This document shows, piece by piece, positions 54,096-62,055 of a DNA stretch of 64,000 bases. The number at the start of each line of letters is the position of its first letter. Within the stretch, counting starts at the first letter, position 1. Position numbers and translations under genes: made by a program. The notes under the pieces are model-generated. The model ran no database searches, was not told the DNA's origin, and saw only the letters and a list, made by a program, of their open reading frames with translations. This DNA is from Pseudomonas tohonis (lineage in GTDB: Bacteria; Pseudomonadota; Gammaproteobacteria; Pseudomonadales; Pseudomonadaceae), in assembly GCF_012767755.2 (NCBI RefSeq), contig NZ_AP023189.1, positions 248,001 through 312,000 on the forward strand, given 5' to 3'.

Positions 54096-55361
54096 ATGCA
54101 GCTCGCATTTGAGCAGTGGACCAAAGGTCGTCAAGTACCAACGCTGGGGACAAACGCCGGCGCAGAAAAGCTCCCGTTTCAGACATGGCGACATTTCAAG
54201 GAGGCGTTCGCCCCGGAACTGGTTGCGCGTGCAGTTTCAGAATCATCGCTAGACGTGCGCAAGTGCATAGACCCATTTGGGGGGTCTGGCACGACGGCGT
54301 TAGCTTGTCAGTTCTTGGGGGTTGAGCCGGTGACTATGGAAGTTAACCCCTACCTTGCCGACTTAATCGAGGCTAAGTTGGCTGCGTACGATGGAGCTAT
54401 GCTCACTCGCGATCTGGGGCAGATCATTCGTGCTGTAAGAGATGAGTGCCGGCATCATGATTTGAGTTGGCTTCCTCCGACCTTTGTCGCCCCTGGTGTG
54501 GATGAGCGGTGGATTTTTGAGGAAGCTGTTGCTCAGCGTATTGAGTCCTATCGGCTGGCAATTTCTGAGTTGGCGACGCCTCTCCACCAGATGTTTTTCA
54601 GAGCTATTCTCGGCGGCTTTCTGGTCGATGTGAGCAATGTACTCATAAGTGGAAAAGGTCGCCGCTATCGGCAGAATTGGCAGTCACGTCGTCAGCTTCC
54701 TGAGACTGTTGATCAGCAGTTTCTCGTGCGTACCCAGCGTGCCTTGTATGAGATCGCTAGGTATTCCACTAGGCCGATGACACGCTATACCCTCATACGG
54801 GGTGACTGTCGCGAGACTATTTCTAGATCGCCTACAGTTGACCTTGCTGTATTTTCTCCGCCGTACCCGAATTCATTTGATTACACTGACGTTTACAATG
54901 TTGAGCTTTGGATGGTTGGCTACCTGCATGACTCAGCTAGTAACCGTATCTTGCGCCAGTCCACATTAAGTTCACACGTCCAAGTCCAAAGAGAGTTTGG
55001 ACCTCGACCAAGCGGGTCCCAAACGCTGGACTCTGTGTCTACCCAGTTGCATGGTGTCCAGAAGGCGCTGTGGAATCGCAGGATACCTAATATGGTTGAT
55101 GGGTACTTCGCCGATATGACCACGGTTATAAAGGCACTCGAAAGCTGTTTGAGCCCGGGTGGAGAGGCTTGGGCGGTTGTTGGTGATAGCCTGTACGCGA
55201 ATGTGCATATTCCAGTCGCGAAAATCTTGAGTGAGCTCGCACCAACGTGTGGTTTCGAAACGGTGCGAATAGAGGCTTTCCGTTCAATGCGTTCATCCGC
55301 TCAGCAGGGGGGGCGTGCAGAGCTTGCCGAAAGCTTGGTGGTTTTTAGAAAAATACAGTGA
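54096..55361 (+). CDS. DNA methyltransferase (N4-cytosine or N6-adenine type)
   Basis: The 421-residue protein has the SAM-binding motif IDPFGGSGTTALACQFLG near residue 60 and the catalytic motif LAVFSPPYPNSFDYTD near 254. SPPY is more common in N4-cytosine enzymes. The roughly 190 residues between the motifs may hold the target-recognition region. ATG 54096 has AGGGGA upstream; a longer frame reaches 54033 but runs through an operator. It is divergent from the HTH/ATPase/nuclease operon and presumably protects host DNA from the nuclease. Confidence 0.85.
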   Translation: MQLAFEQWTKGRQVPTLGTNAGAEKLPFQTWRHFKEAFAPELVARAVSESSLDVRKCIDPFGGSGTTALACQFLGVEPVTMEVNPYLADLIEAKLAAYDGAMLTRDLGQIIRAVRDECRHHDLSWLPPTFVAPGVDERWIFEEAVAQRIESYRLAISELATPLHQMFFRAILGGFLVDVSNVLISGKGRRYRQNWQSRRQLPETVDQQFLVRTQRALYEIARYSTRPMTRYTLIRGDCRETISRSPTVDLAVFSPPYPNSFDYTDVYNVELWMVGYLHDSASNRILRQSTLSSHVQVQREFGPRPSGSQTLDSVSTQLHGVQKALWNRRIPNMVDGYFADMTTVIKALESCLSPGGEAWAVVGDSLYANVHIPVAKILSELAPTCGFETVRIEAFRSMRSSAQQGGRAELAESLVVFRKIQ

Positions 55362-55716
55362 TCAGTAGCATTTGCTCTTCAGTTGAGTCGTAGGGCGCTG
55401 CTTTAATCTGAGCTGTCGTCATCCGATCGAGAAGTCGGGGCGGGAGGTATCGACAGTCCGTCACTGTATGCCTATTTGCCAGTCATGCCAGTCATGCCAG
55501 TTTGGGGTTTCGCTTTCGATATGGCTCTGCCTATTTCTATTCCTTTTGCCGGATGATGCTCTACGATCTCAATTTGTGCATTAATGCGGTTAACCTCTAC
55601 TGCCAATAGTGCAGCTCATGCTCTCGCACCTATGGCTCTAGTCTCTTCCCCAGAAGGGCTGGCTCGCAGTAAAGTACGGGCTCTATTTTCTACCCTCCGA
55701 CTAAAAAGGCTGATTC
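55362..55716. other. Intergenic region with a short direct repeat
   Basis: About 355 bases contain no recognised gene. A nine-base unit GCCAGTCAT is repeated in tandem near 55478-55500. The right part presumably carries the promoter of the MvaT-like gene. Confidence 0.4.
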
Positions 55717-56070
55717 ATGTCCAAACTCGCTGAGTTCAAAGCGCTTGAAGCAAAACTTGCAGCTCAACTACGACAGCTCGATGAGCTGAAGAATGATGGC
55801 GAACTGAAACGCGAAATTGAGTTTGAGGAAAAGCTCCGCAAGCTAATGACCGAATACGATGTGAGTCTGAAGGGCATCATTGCTCTTCTAGACCCTGATG
55901 CCACAGTGAGCTTGTCTGCGGTTCGTGGACAGCGTCGGCAACGTCAAGCCAAGGTATACAAGAATCCGGAGACTGGAGAAATTGTAGAAACCAGAGGCGG
56001 TAACCACAAAGTACTTAAGGCTTGGAAAGAGCAGTATGGCGTTGAGTGCGTAGATGGGTGGTTGCAGTAA
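55717..56070 (+). CDS. MvaT/MvaU-family H-NS-like silencer (copy 2)
   Basis: The 117-residue protein shares its first 40 residues almost exactly with the copy at 38599-38964 and has the same DNA-binding segment AKVYKNPETGEIVETRGGNH followed by KVLKAWKEQYG. The linker is shorter and has diverged. It probably silences AT-rich genes nearby and may bind host MvaT. It lies just beyond the methyltransferase locus, near the likely edge of the AT-rich cargo. Confidence 0.9.
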   Translation: MSKLAEFKALEAKLAAQLRQLDELKNDGELKREIEFEEKLRKLMTEYDVSLKGIIALLDPDATVSLSAVRGQRRQRQAKVYKNPETGEIVETRGGNHKVLKAWKEQYGVECVDGWLQ

Positions 56071-56162
56071 TTCTGTTGAGCTAAAGGCGGGAAGCAAGGC
56101 AAGGTGTTGCTCGAACTGTGATGCGTGACACCACAAAAATAGCTTGCGGGTTGTGATGTATA

Positions 56163-56361
56163 GCGGCATGGATGATCCATTGGAACCGAAGCTGCTGGAC
56201 CGCGCCAAGGCACCGGGCGACAGGATCTGCTGGACTGGGGCTTGCACCCCCAAAGGCAAGCTAGTCGGGTACTGATCGGTGTCGGTCAACGGCAATTGGC
56301 GCCTGATTTCTGGTTCGTCGGCACGGACGCTGAGCTGGTCAACTATCTGAACTACCGCTGA
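56163..56361 (+). pseudogene. higB: Decayed higB toxin (RelE/HigB fold)
   Basis: The frames spell LLDRAKAPGD, then KGKLVGY-stop-SVSVNGNWRLI, then after a frame change FVGTDAELVNYLNYR. This follows the HigB C-terminal pattern (HPL.G...G.WSVSVNGNWR..F.F....VNY.DYH). The in-frame TGA in place of a Trp codon and the frameshift near 56306 abolish the toxin. The intact antitoxin gene follows 12 bases later. Confidence 0.75.
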
Positions 56362-56373
56362 GGAGGTGCCCTA

Positions 56374-56661
56374 ATGGCCCTGCACAACCCGCCCCACCCT
56401 GCCGAGACCCTGCGCGAGGACGTGTTGCCCGCCCTGGGCCTGAGCGTGACCGCGTTCGCCCGGCACCTGGGCATGGCCCGCGATACCGTTTCGCGCGTCC
56501 TCAACGGCCACGCCTCCATTTCCACTGACTTCGCTCTGCGCCTGGAACTGGCCGGCCTGAGCCGTGCCGAGGTGTGGATTGGCGGCCAGGTCGATTACGA
56601 CCTGTGGCTGGCCCGCCAGGACGTCCTGCCCGACGTCGAGTGTCTGCACGTCGCCGAGTGA
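56374..56661 (+). CDS. higA: HigA-family antitoxin (XRE HTH)
   Basis: The 95-residue protein has PAETLREDVLPALGLSVTAF and the HTH FARHLGMARDTVSRVLNGHA, followed by a C-terminal helix WIGGQVDYDLWLARQD typical of HigA/VapI antitoxins. GAGGAGGTG precedes ATG 56374. It is GC-rich, unlike the MvaT-like gene before it. Since the toxin is broken, it is an orphan that may neutralise related toxins elsewhere. Confidence 0.88.
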   Translation: MALHNPPHPAETLREDVLPALGLSVTAFARHLGMARDTVSRVLNGHASISTDFALRLELAGLSRAEVWIGGQVDYDLWLARQDVLPDVECLHVAE

Positions 56662-56678
56662 CGCGTCACGCTGAAACG

Positions 56679-56707
56679 AAAAAGCCCCGCACGAGCGGGG
56701 CTTTTTT
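56679..56707 (+). terminator. Rho-independent terminator after higA
   Basis: AAAAAGCCCCGC and GCGGGGCTTTTTT form a GC-rich stem with an ACGA loop and a T tract. It lies between higA and the convergent PP2C gene and may serve both directions. Confidence 0.9.
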
Positions 56708-56711
56708 GTGG

Positions 56712-57392
56712 CTATTTCAAGACTAGACAATTGTCGCAGTCCGTCTGCTGCTTGATGGTCGCTATGCCCGGCTCCAGGCTCAGCACGCTAGCGTCATCTA
56801 GGACGCACTGCAGATCGACACCCATCTGAAGGTGTTCACACCAATAGCCGTCACTGCAGAGCAGTAGGTGGGCATTCTGGGGGAGGCCGGTCGTCAGGCA
56901 GCCCGGAAGACAGAAACGCTTGGCGTTCAGGGAGCGAGTCAACAGATGTCGTGATTCCTGAGGCGGCAAGGGTGCTTTCGGCCAGATGCCTTGCTCTTGG
57001 GCATTGTGTGGGCGGATTAGCCAGTTGATGGCTTCACCGTGTCTTTGGGTGCCTACTAGGCAATCGCCAATATGCACGATATGCAACAGCTCCTGCCGAA
57101 GGTCGACCAGCACGCAGCAATAGCTGGCGATAGCGTGCAGGTGTCCATGGCGTAACTGCTGTTGTTCGGTGCGCATGATGCTGATCAGGTTCGCAGGGTC
57201 TAACTGCTGTGTCGTTTCTAGCGCGGCGGTGATGATGGTGCGCGCCCAGTGCCGGGCAAGTTCCTGTCCATTACCTTTCTCAGCAGCATCCACGAGCATG
57301 GCCAGCACATAATGATCTTTTCGTCCGATAGCTGCGGCATCGTTGTTGCTGCCCCTTTCTTTGCCCTGACAACTGATCCAACTAATCTGCAT
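56712..57392 (-). CDS. Divergent PP2C-like protein phosphatase
   Basis: The 226-residue protein shows PP2C features: KERGSNNDAAAIGRKDHYVL with an early Asp, MLVDAAEKGNGQELA in place of the usual DGMGG loop, IVHIGDCLVGTQRHG (GDS-like strand), HLLLCSDGYW and the terminal TDCDNCLVLK (Asp-Asn metal site). It would dephosphorylate Ser/Thr on a partner protein, or have another phosphatase activity. ATG 57392 lies within the end of the nucleotidyltransferase gene (11-base overlap). It is the last gene of the HTH/nucleotidyltransferase/PP2C operon. Confidence 0.75.
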   Translation of the reverse strand: MQISWISCQGKERGSNNDAAAIGRKDHYVLAMLVDAAEKGNGQELARHWARTIITAALETTQQLDPANLISIMRTEQQQLRHGHLHAIASYCCVLVDLRQELLHIVHIGDCLVGTQRHGEAINWLIRPHNAQEQGIWPKAPLPPQESRHLLTRSLNAKRFCLPGCLTTGLPQNAHLLLCSDGYWCEHLQMGVDLQCVLDDASVLSLEPGIATIKQQTDCDNCLVLK

Positions 57393-58098
57393 CAGCGACA
57401 CTCCCCGGCGCGAGGGCTTCCAGCCGTTCAAAAAGCAGATTTGCGCGATCTGTATCACCTCCGCTCTGGGAGTCGACGGCATACTCAATATCAGGGTGGG
57501 ATAGCAACTGGCCAATCTCGTGGCGAATGTAGTTGCGCACCTCTTCGCTCGCTGATTGGATTTCGTCATGTAGCTCCGGTCGACCATCAATCAAGTTGAG
57601 GATGTCCTCAATGTCTTGACTTACCAGGGGATCTCCCCGGCCTCGCCCTCTCCAGGCCTCCAGTTTGGTTGCAACGAAATACACTGGGCTGACCAGCTGG
57701 ATAGTGGTTTCTTGGTCTAGATCATAAGGCGTAGATGTTGCCATTGCGTCCTTGTACCAGCGGTTGCTGAAGCCAAGAGAGTCGTCGTCAGGCATAAAAT
57801 CAACGCGAAGGTCGTCTAGCTTCATGGCGCAGATGGGGAAGTCATCGTCTTCTTGCGGACTGACCCGGAAGCCGCGCTCTCCAAGTGCTGTCTGCAATTT
57901 GGCGAAGCCCGTTGGGCCCATGACGTGCACGATCAGATCGACATCGTCGGTGCTGCGCACTTGCTCGCGGGTAAAGTCGTCGGTCAACAGCAGGCCGGTG
58001 GTGCAGCCTCCAACAAATGTCATCTGTTGGCGCAAGTCAGGCCCTAGTGCTTGGGCCACCCGGCACAACATGGCTTGAAGGGTAGTGAAAGCGCTCAT
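57382..58098 (-). CDS. Nucleotidyltransferase (AbiEii/DUF1814-like)
   Basis: The 238-residue protein has MTFVGGCTTGLLLTDDFTRE followed by VRSTDDVDLIVHV, the GG-x-D-x-D pattern of MNT/AbiEii nucleotidyltransferases, and DDLRVDFMPDDD with a third Asp. AbiEii-type toxins add nucleotides to tRNA or other targets. It overlaps the upstream HTH gene (ATGA) and the downstream PP2C gene, so all three are translationally coupled. The classical AbiEi antitoxin pairing is similar in having an upstream HTH protein. Confidence 0.8.
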   Translation of the reverse strand: MSAFTTLQAMLCRVAQALGPDLRQQMTFVGGCTTGLLLTDDFTREQVRSTDDVDLIVHVMGPTGFAKLQTALGERGFRVSPQEDDDFPICAMKLDDLRVDFMPDDDSLGFSNRWYKDAMATSTPYDLDQETTIQLVSPVYFVATKLEAWRGRGRGDPLVSQDIEDILNLIDGRPELHDEIQSASEEVRNYIRHEIGQLLSHPDIEYAVDSQSGGDTDRANLLFERLEALAPGSVADAD

Positions 58099-58739
58099 CG
58101 AAACTCCAGGTGCTCGTGCAACAGGTTCGCAGCAATCTTACGTTCGCGAGGCTGGCCCATTCGTATAGCATCGACCAAAGCTAGCAAGGCGTACATTTGG
58201 GGATCTCTACGCGCCGCATCGGCCGCAGTCTTAAACAACGGCTCGACTCTCATACCCATCGTGTTGCCGCGGGCATAGGGCCAGACCAGCACGTGCTCAC
58301 CGGCACTGATTATGCTCTTGGGTAAAGCTGGGGCAGCAAAGCTTGTTGCAATACCCCGAGTAAGCTCTCCTGCCCGGACTGGAAAAACGTATTTCAGTCC
58401 ATACACGATGAACTCAAATAAAGCCGTAGTGTTCGCTCTAGGCACACCCTGTCTGCGGTCGATTTTCGCCAAGCCAATCTCCATACAATGTTTAAGAGAA
58501 ATGTTGATCTGTGTCTTGCTGATGCCGGTCTGTAGTTCTAGTGCACGAACTGTGTAGGGGGACTGATTTGTGATGCCCGCTTCAGCGTCAAACCACGCTT
58601 GATCTGGGGGCAGTTGATCTTCGTCCAGACCCTCCCAGTCTTTCCAATCATGTGGCCAAGACACCATAGCCTTGTCGCGCGACTCATGCCGTTGTAGGCA
58701 AACCAGCTTCAGTAGTAAGCCTATGTCTTGACCTTTCAT
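58095..58739 (-). CDS. Winged-HTH regulator, AbiEi-like position
   Basis: The 214-residue protein (from MKGQDIGLLLKLVCLQRHES) contains a winged HTH at about 75-115 (SPYTVRALELQTGISKTQIN then ISLKHCMEIGLAKID) and an unrecognised C-terminal half. ATG 58739 is used; a longer frame to 58811 would run through the inverted repeat. A 14-base-arm palindrome lies 11 bases upstream, so autorepression is likely. It may be the antitoxin or sensor of the three-gene operon. Confidence 0.7.
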   Translation of the reverse strand: MKGQDIGLLLKLVCLQRHESRDKAMVSWPHDWKDWEGLDEDQLPPDQAWFDAEAGITNQSPYTVRALELQTGISKTQINISLKHCMEIGLAKIDRRQGVPRANTTALFEFIVYGLKYVFPVRAGELTRGIATSFAAPALPKSIISAGEHVLVWPYARGNTMGMRVEPLFKTAADAARRDPQMYALLALVDAIRMGQPRERKIAANLLHEHLEFR

Positions 58740-58749
58740 ATGATCCCCT

Positions 58750-58789
58750 ATCTTCTTGTCCCGCGTCCTGGGACTCGGGACAAGAAGAT
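58750..58789. promoter_or_regulatory. Perfect inverted repeat upstream of the HTH operon
   Basis: Arms ATCTTCTTGTCCCG and CGGGACAAGAAGAT (14 bases each, perfect) flank a 12-base centre that itself contains GTCCTGGGAC. There is no T tract, and it sits just before the operon start, so an operator for the HTH protein fits better than a terminator. Confidence 0.7.
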
Positions 58790-59221
58790 CATGCAATTCA
58801 GGGGCGCGCAAGGGGAGAATTGGGCTGCATACGGGCTCGATATTGGTTTGTGGGCGTGCGTTACGCCATGCCTGCGGGTAAGCGGTGGTTTGATATGTGC
58901 GTGTGCATCAGTCCGTTCACTCGTGCCGATGGGATTAGGTTCAGGGTCGCAACCGAGCGCATCGCTATGCTGCGATCCATTGCGGTCAGCTGAATGTGCA
59001 AGCACTCACGGCCGGATCTTGCTTCGACCTAGTTGCTGCTGATATGCGTAGAGACGCGGCGGGGTGGGTGATCACAAAGGCTAAACAGTCATCCAATGAA
59101 GTCAGGAACCTGTTTGTAGCCTGTGTGTATGCCGGGCGTTATCGGGTGGGGTTGTGCTTTTGACGGCCAGCTGTTAAGTATTTACCGGCAGGGCACTTTG
59201 ATATTGCTTGGAGAGACAGGG
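58790..59221. other. Intergenic region, no gene recognised
   Basis: About 430 bases to the right of the operator hold only short frames without motifs. The end near 59210 carries the upstream region of the small plus-strand gene. Confidence 0.4.
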
Positions 59222-59377
59222 ATGAGTGAGAAGAATTTTCGCGTGACGTTCACTCGCGGCACGAGCTCCTCGGTAATCACGACCAGCGTACGGGCGAGTA
59301 GTGCGAGCCAGGCGAAGGAGAAAATCAAAGAACGGGAGCGCGGACAGGCAAAGATCATTTCTGCAGTAGAAACCTGA
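59222..59377 (+). CDS. Small basic hypothetical protein, 51 residues
   Basis: The frame MSEKNFRVTFTRGTSSSVIT... ends KIKERERGQAKIISAVET and is preceded by GGAGAGACAGGG. The predicted pattern is strand-strand-helix, and it is highly charged. Small proteins of this kind are common in Pseudomonas islands. Function unknown. A longer in-frame start at 59123 has no good binding site. Confidence 0.5.
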   Translation: MSEKNFRVTFTRGTSSSVITTSVRASSASQAKEKIKERERGQAKIISAVET

Positions 59378-59444
59378 AGCCAACAATTTGCCTGTGTAGC
59401 AAGCCCATCTCATCGCTGTGGGCTTGCTCCGCTGAGGAACGTGC

Positions 59445-59675
59445 ATGGACGATGAGACTCAGGAAAAAAGTGGACCCTCCTTCAACGAGTCGCTGGATAA
59501 GATGATGGTCGATGCGTGGGGGGAAGTGAGGAGTAACTATTCCCATGGTACAGGTATGGATCGGGCTGCCTCGACGGCAAAGTTGTTCGGCAAAGGATCA
59601 TTTTATCTAGGCGTGAAACTCATTCAGAGTCTGCCTGACGTCCTCGAAAAGATGAAAGAAAAGCAAGTTAAGTAA
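59445..59675 (+). CDS. Hypothetical protein, 76 residues
   Basis: The frame begins MDDETQEKSGPSFNESLDKM and ends SLPDVLEKMKEKQVK. It has one weakly hydrophobic stretch (FGKGSFYLGVKLIQSL) and otherwise charged helices. It lies 67 bases after the previous small gene on the same strand and may be cotranscribed. No family recognised. Confidence 0.5.
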   Translation: MDDETQEKSGPSFNESLDKMMVDAWGEVRSNYSHGTGMDRAASTAKLFGKGSFYLGVKLIQSLPDVLEKMKEKQVK

Positions 59676-59764
59676 CGCTGCCCCCTTCACCATCTCAAAG
59701 GGTTCGATAGAGCCGAGCATCGTCGAAGGATATCATCAGGCGCGCGTTCACAACTGCCGTTTGA

Positions 59765-59860
59765 TCACCCGGCTTGCTTCATCTCTGCCAGAAAGCGTTC
59801 GCGTCGGGTCTGTTTGCGTTTATCGGCGTACTCGGCATCGGAAAAGCTCATCTGAGTCAT
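59765..59860 (-). pseudogene. N-terminal stub of an IS5-family transposase
   Basis: Thirty-one codons read MTQMSFSDAEYADKRKQTRR then ERFLAEMKQAG-stop. IS5-type transposases of Pseudomonas begin with a nearly identical MxQMxFxDAEYAGKRKQTRxExFLxEM segment and continue for about 320 residues. Homology ends at the stop, so only a remnant remains. The surrounding 59676-60263 stretch otherwise holds no recognisable gene. Confidence 0.75.
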
Positions 59861-60263
59861 GCGACAGGGCTCAAACTCTGTGGGGGCATCATTTCAGCAG
59901 ATCGGTCGGGACTTTTTTGGAGTTTCCTTAAGGCGAAGGTGTTCGCCTAAATTTGAGTGGACGCCATTTCTAGCCTTTTTAAGCGGACGCTCAAGCCACA
60001 AGAACGCCATTCCTATTCCAAGTATTTTAAAAACCCAGGCCATCGCCGAGTGTGCGCAGACTGATACTTCGATTGCCAATGTCGCCTTGACCTTAAATCT
60101 CAAATGTAAACCTTCTCCATAAGTGTATTCAGGGGCACAGGTTGCCTAGCAGCAAGCATCGCTCCCGAAAAATCCGTCAGCCCCAGACAGTGGTGGATTG
60201 AATCTGTTAATAGATTTCTGCGAAGATTCTCTACGAAGGATATCAACATGGAAGGAACTAGGA

Positions 60264-61061
60264 ATGATATGCGCATACTGTAAAAAAGACGCTCCAGCGA
60301 CTCGTGAGCATGTAATTCCAGCGTTTATATATCGCTTTCAAAAAGAGCTGCAAGCTAACGTGATTGGCTGGAATGAAGTCGCTAACAAAATGGTTGGCGG
60401 CGAGCACCAAGTGAAAGATGTCTGTGAAAAATGCAACGGCGGAGTGCTATCCAGCCTTGATGCTTACGGAAAAGAATTTCTTATCGCCAATGGGTTCTTG
60501 ACCCAGAATTACACCCAGCGCAGCGCCGAGCTTTCATATGATTATGACAGGCTAGTACGCTGGCTCTTGAAGATATCCTTCAATTCAACTCGCACTGACC
60601 AAGGTCACGTCCATTTATTTGAAAAATTTATACCTTATATTTTGAATGGTTCTCCATCACCTCAAAAGACAGATTTTGCAGTGCTGGCAACTCTAGCAGC
60701 TCCAGTAACCACTGAAGAGCTAAATGGCCAATATAAAGTATTTGATGATCTTGCAAACGGATCCGGTGTGGTAAATCCATTCTTAATGAGAGTCGCCTAT
60801 GGACCTAATCAGTACGAAACATTTACATTAAGAGTGATAATGTTCGGTCCATTGATATTTTTCATGCTTATGTATGTGCCAGGCGTGTCGGCTGGCGGAG
60901 CGTCCATCGAAACCAAGCGGCTGTTCAAAGTGTTTTCCAACTTTACTCAGATGAAGCCTGGAACCACGAAAGTTTTTTTGACGGCTGGCTCCACAACTTG
61001 GCTTGATTACTACGCCCCGCAGGTCGGTAGAGTTAAAGCTCTCGGCACCTACAAGCCTTGA
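60264..61061 (+). CDS. HNH-like endonuclease-domain protein
   Basis: The 265-residue protein begins MICAYCKKDAPATREHVIPA and has VKDVCEKCNGG near residue 60. Two CxxC pairs around an EHVIP segment are the zinc and catalytic pattern of HNH-type nucleases (here E-H-V-I-P in place of D-H-I-x-P). A hydrophobic stretch (IMFGPLIFFMLMYVPG near 195-210) is present in the second half. ATG 60264 is chosen so that the zinc motif is at the start; longer in-frame starts reach 60198. Possibly a defence nuclease; the partner is unknown. Confidence 0.65.
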   Translation: MICAYCKKDAPATREHVIPAFIYRFQKELQANVIGWNEVANKMVGGEHQVKDVCEKCNGGVLSSLDAYGKEFLIANGFLTQNYTQRSAELSYDYDRLVRWLLKISFNSTRTDQGHVHLFEKFIPYILNGSPSPQKTDFAVLATLAAPVTTEELNGQYKVFDDLANGSGVVNPFLMRVAYGPNQYETFTLRVIMFGPLIFFMLMYVPGVSAGGASIETKRLFKVFSNFTQMKPGTTKVFLTAGSTTWLDYYAPQVGRVKALGTYKP

Positions 61062-62055
61062 TGGACATCGCTGCGGCCCTTTCTACCTAGCGCCCTAGTG
61101 TCTGAATTCGGACTTGCCTATTGATTCCAGCGTGCATTCCCGAGGGGGGGCACAAAACGGTTTGCAATTAGTGCACCCTTAGGAGGCGCGCAAGTCAACG
61201 ACGTGACAAAGAGTCGCTCTTGAACCAGCAGGAACGAGATAGGCGCCGTGGTGCTACTTGCGGGTTGCGATCAGCCAGTATAGTGAGCAATCGCTGCTTG
61301 ATCATGCGAACGGTCTTTCTTTTTTCGTTATGTTGGAGAAGAAAAAATCGGGCTTTATAAGACCTGTGAGAGCTGATTTTTATTATTAGCCGATGCATAT
61401 TTGGTTCGGGCAGAGACGCATCGGATGAATCAATAGCAGGGCGTACTTGGTGCTGCAAACAAAAGAGTTCCGGCCAGAAGCAGCCACTGGGAGGACGCTC
61501 CATCTGACACAGACTGTCGTACCGGACTGAGTTCATTTACGGAGTCAAAGCAATAACCACTCCGATGTATGGCGAGTGGTATGCCTAGATCCAGGGGATG
61601 GTTGCGGAAACGTTATCGTTGAGCTCCCCAGAGCTTTTAGAGAAAACTGGCTGATCTTTGGGAGACGAGTTGGTATTTGAGCGCAACGAGGAAGGGGTAA
61701 CTCTAAGGTTCAAGCAGGATGCGTAACGACTCCAAGCTGGATTTGCCCTTGCTATAGATACGATCACTGTTGATGGCGTCGTAGCTGTCTGCCTCTGTGA
61801 CAATCTTGGCAAAGTGAGACTTCATTTATGGCCTCTGCAGATGCCTGCCACCCGCTGTAGCGAACCCTAGTAGGGACTGCCTTCGTTTCTTCTCATACGC
61901 TGACCCTGTGCTGCTAGCGGCCTAGTCGGTATTCGCGGGTGATACCTGAATGGCTGCGTAAGCACGAAGGATCTCGTATGAGCAGTTACTTCCCTCGTCG
62001 TAGAGCTTTATCCGTCGAATACTAAGATTCTAGGTAGAGCTGCGCCGCCAGTTCG
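61062..62055. other. Intergenic region of about 1 kb, only weak frames
   Basis: No gene was recognised. A 40-codon minus-strand frame at 61703-61825 (MKSHFAKIVTEADSYDAINS...) looks faintly coding but has no family. The 61195-61536 minus frame has a composition unlike coding DNA. The region may be decayed island sequence between the HNH-like and helicase genes. Confidence 0.4.

Noticed and set aside
55478..55500. Tandem GCCAGTCAT repeat considered as a CRISPR or iteron
   Set aside because: Only two to three very short copies with no spacers and no replication gene nearby.
56094..56135. Possible distal end of the Tn7-like element (GTGACA near 56127)
   Set aside because: It lacks TGAGACA repeats, a matching 5-bp target duplication with the 44809 end, and any comM sequence beyond it.
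59205..59221. GAGAGACAGGG considered as an inverted copy of the TGTCTCA end
   Set aside because: It does not contain TGAGACA, lacks a second copy at about 20 bp, and serves as a ribosome binding region for the 59222 gene.
61195..61536. 113-codon minus-strand frame in the gap before the helicase
   Set aside because: No motif, poor start region and non-coding-like composition.
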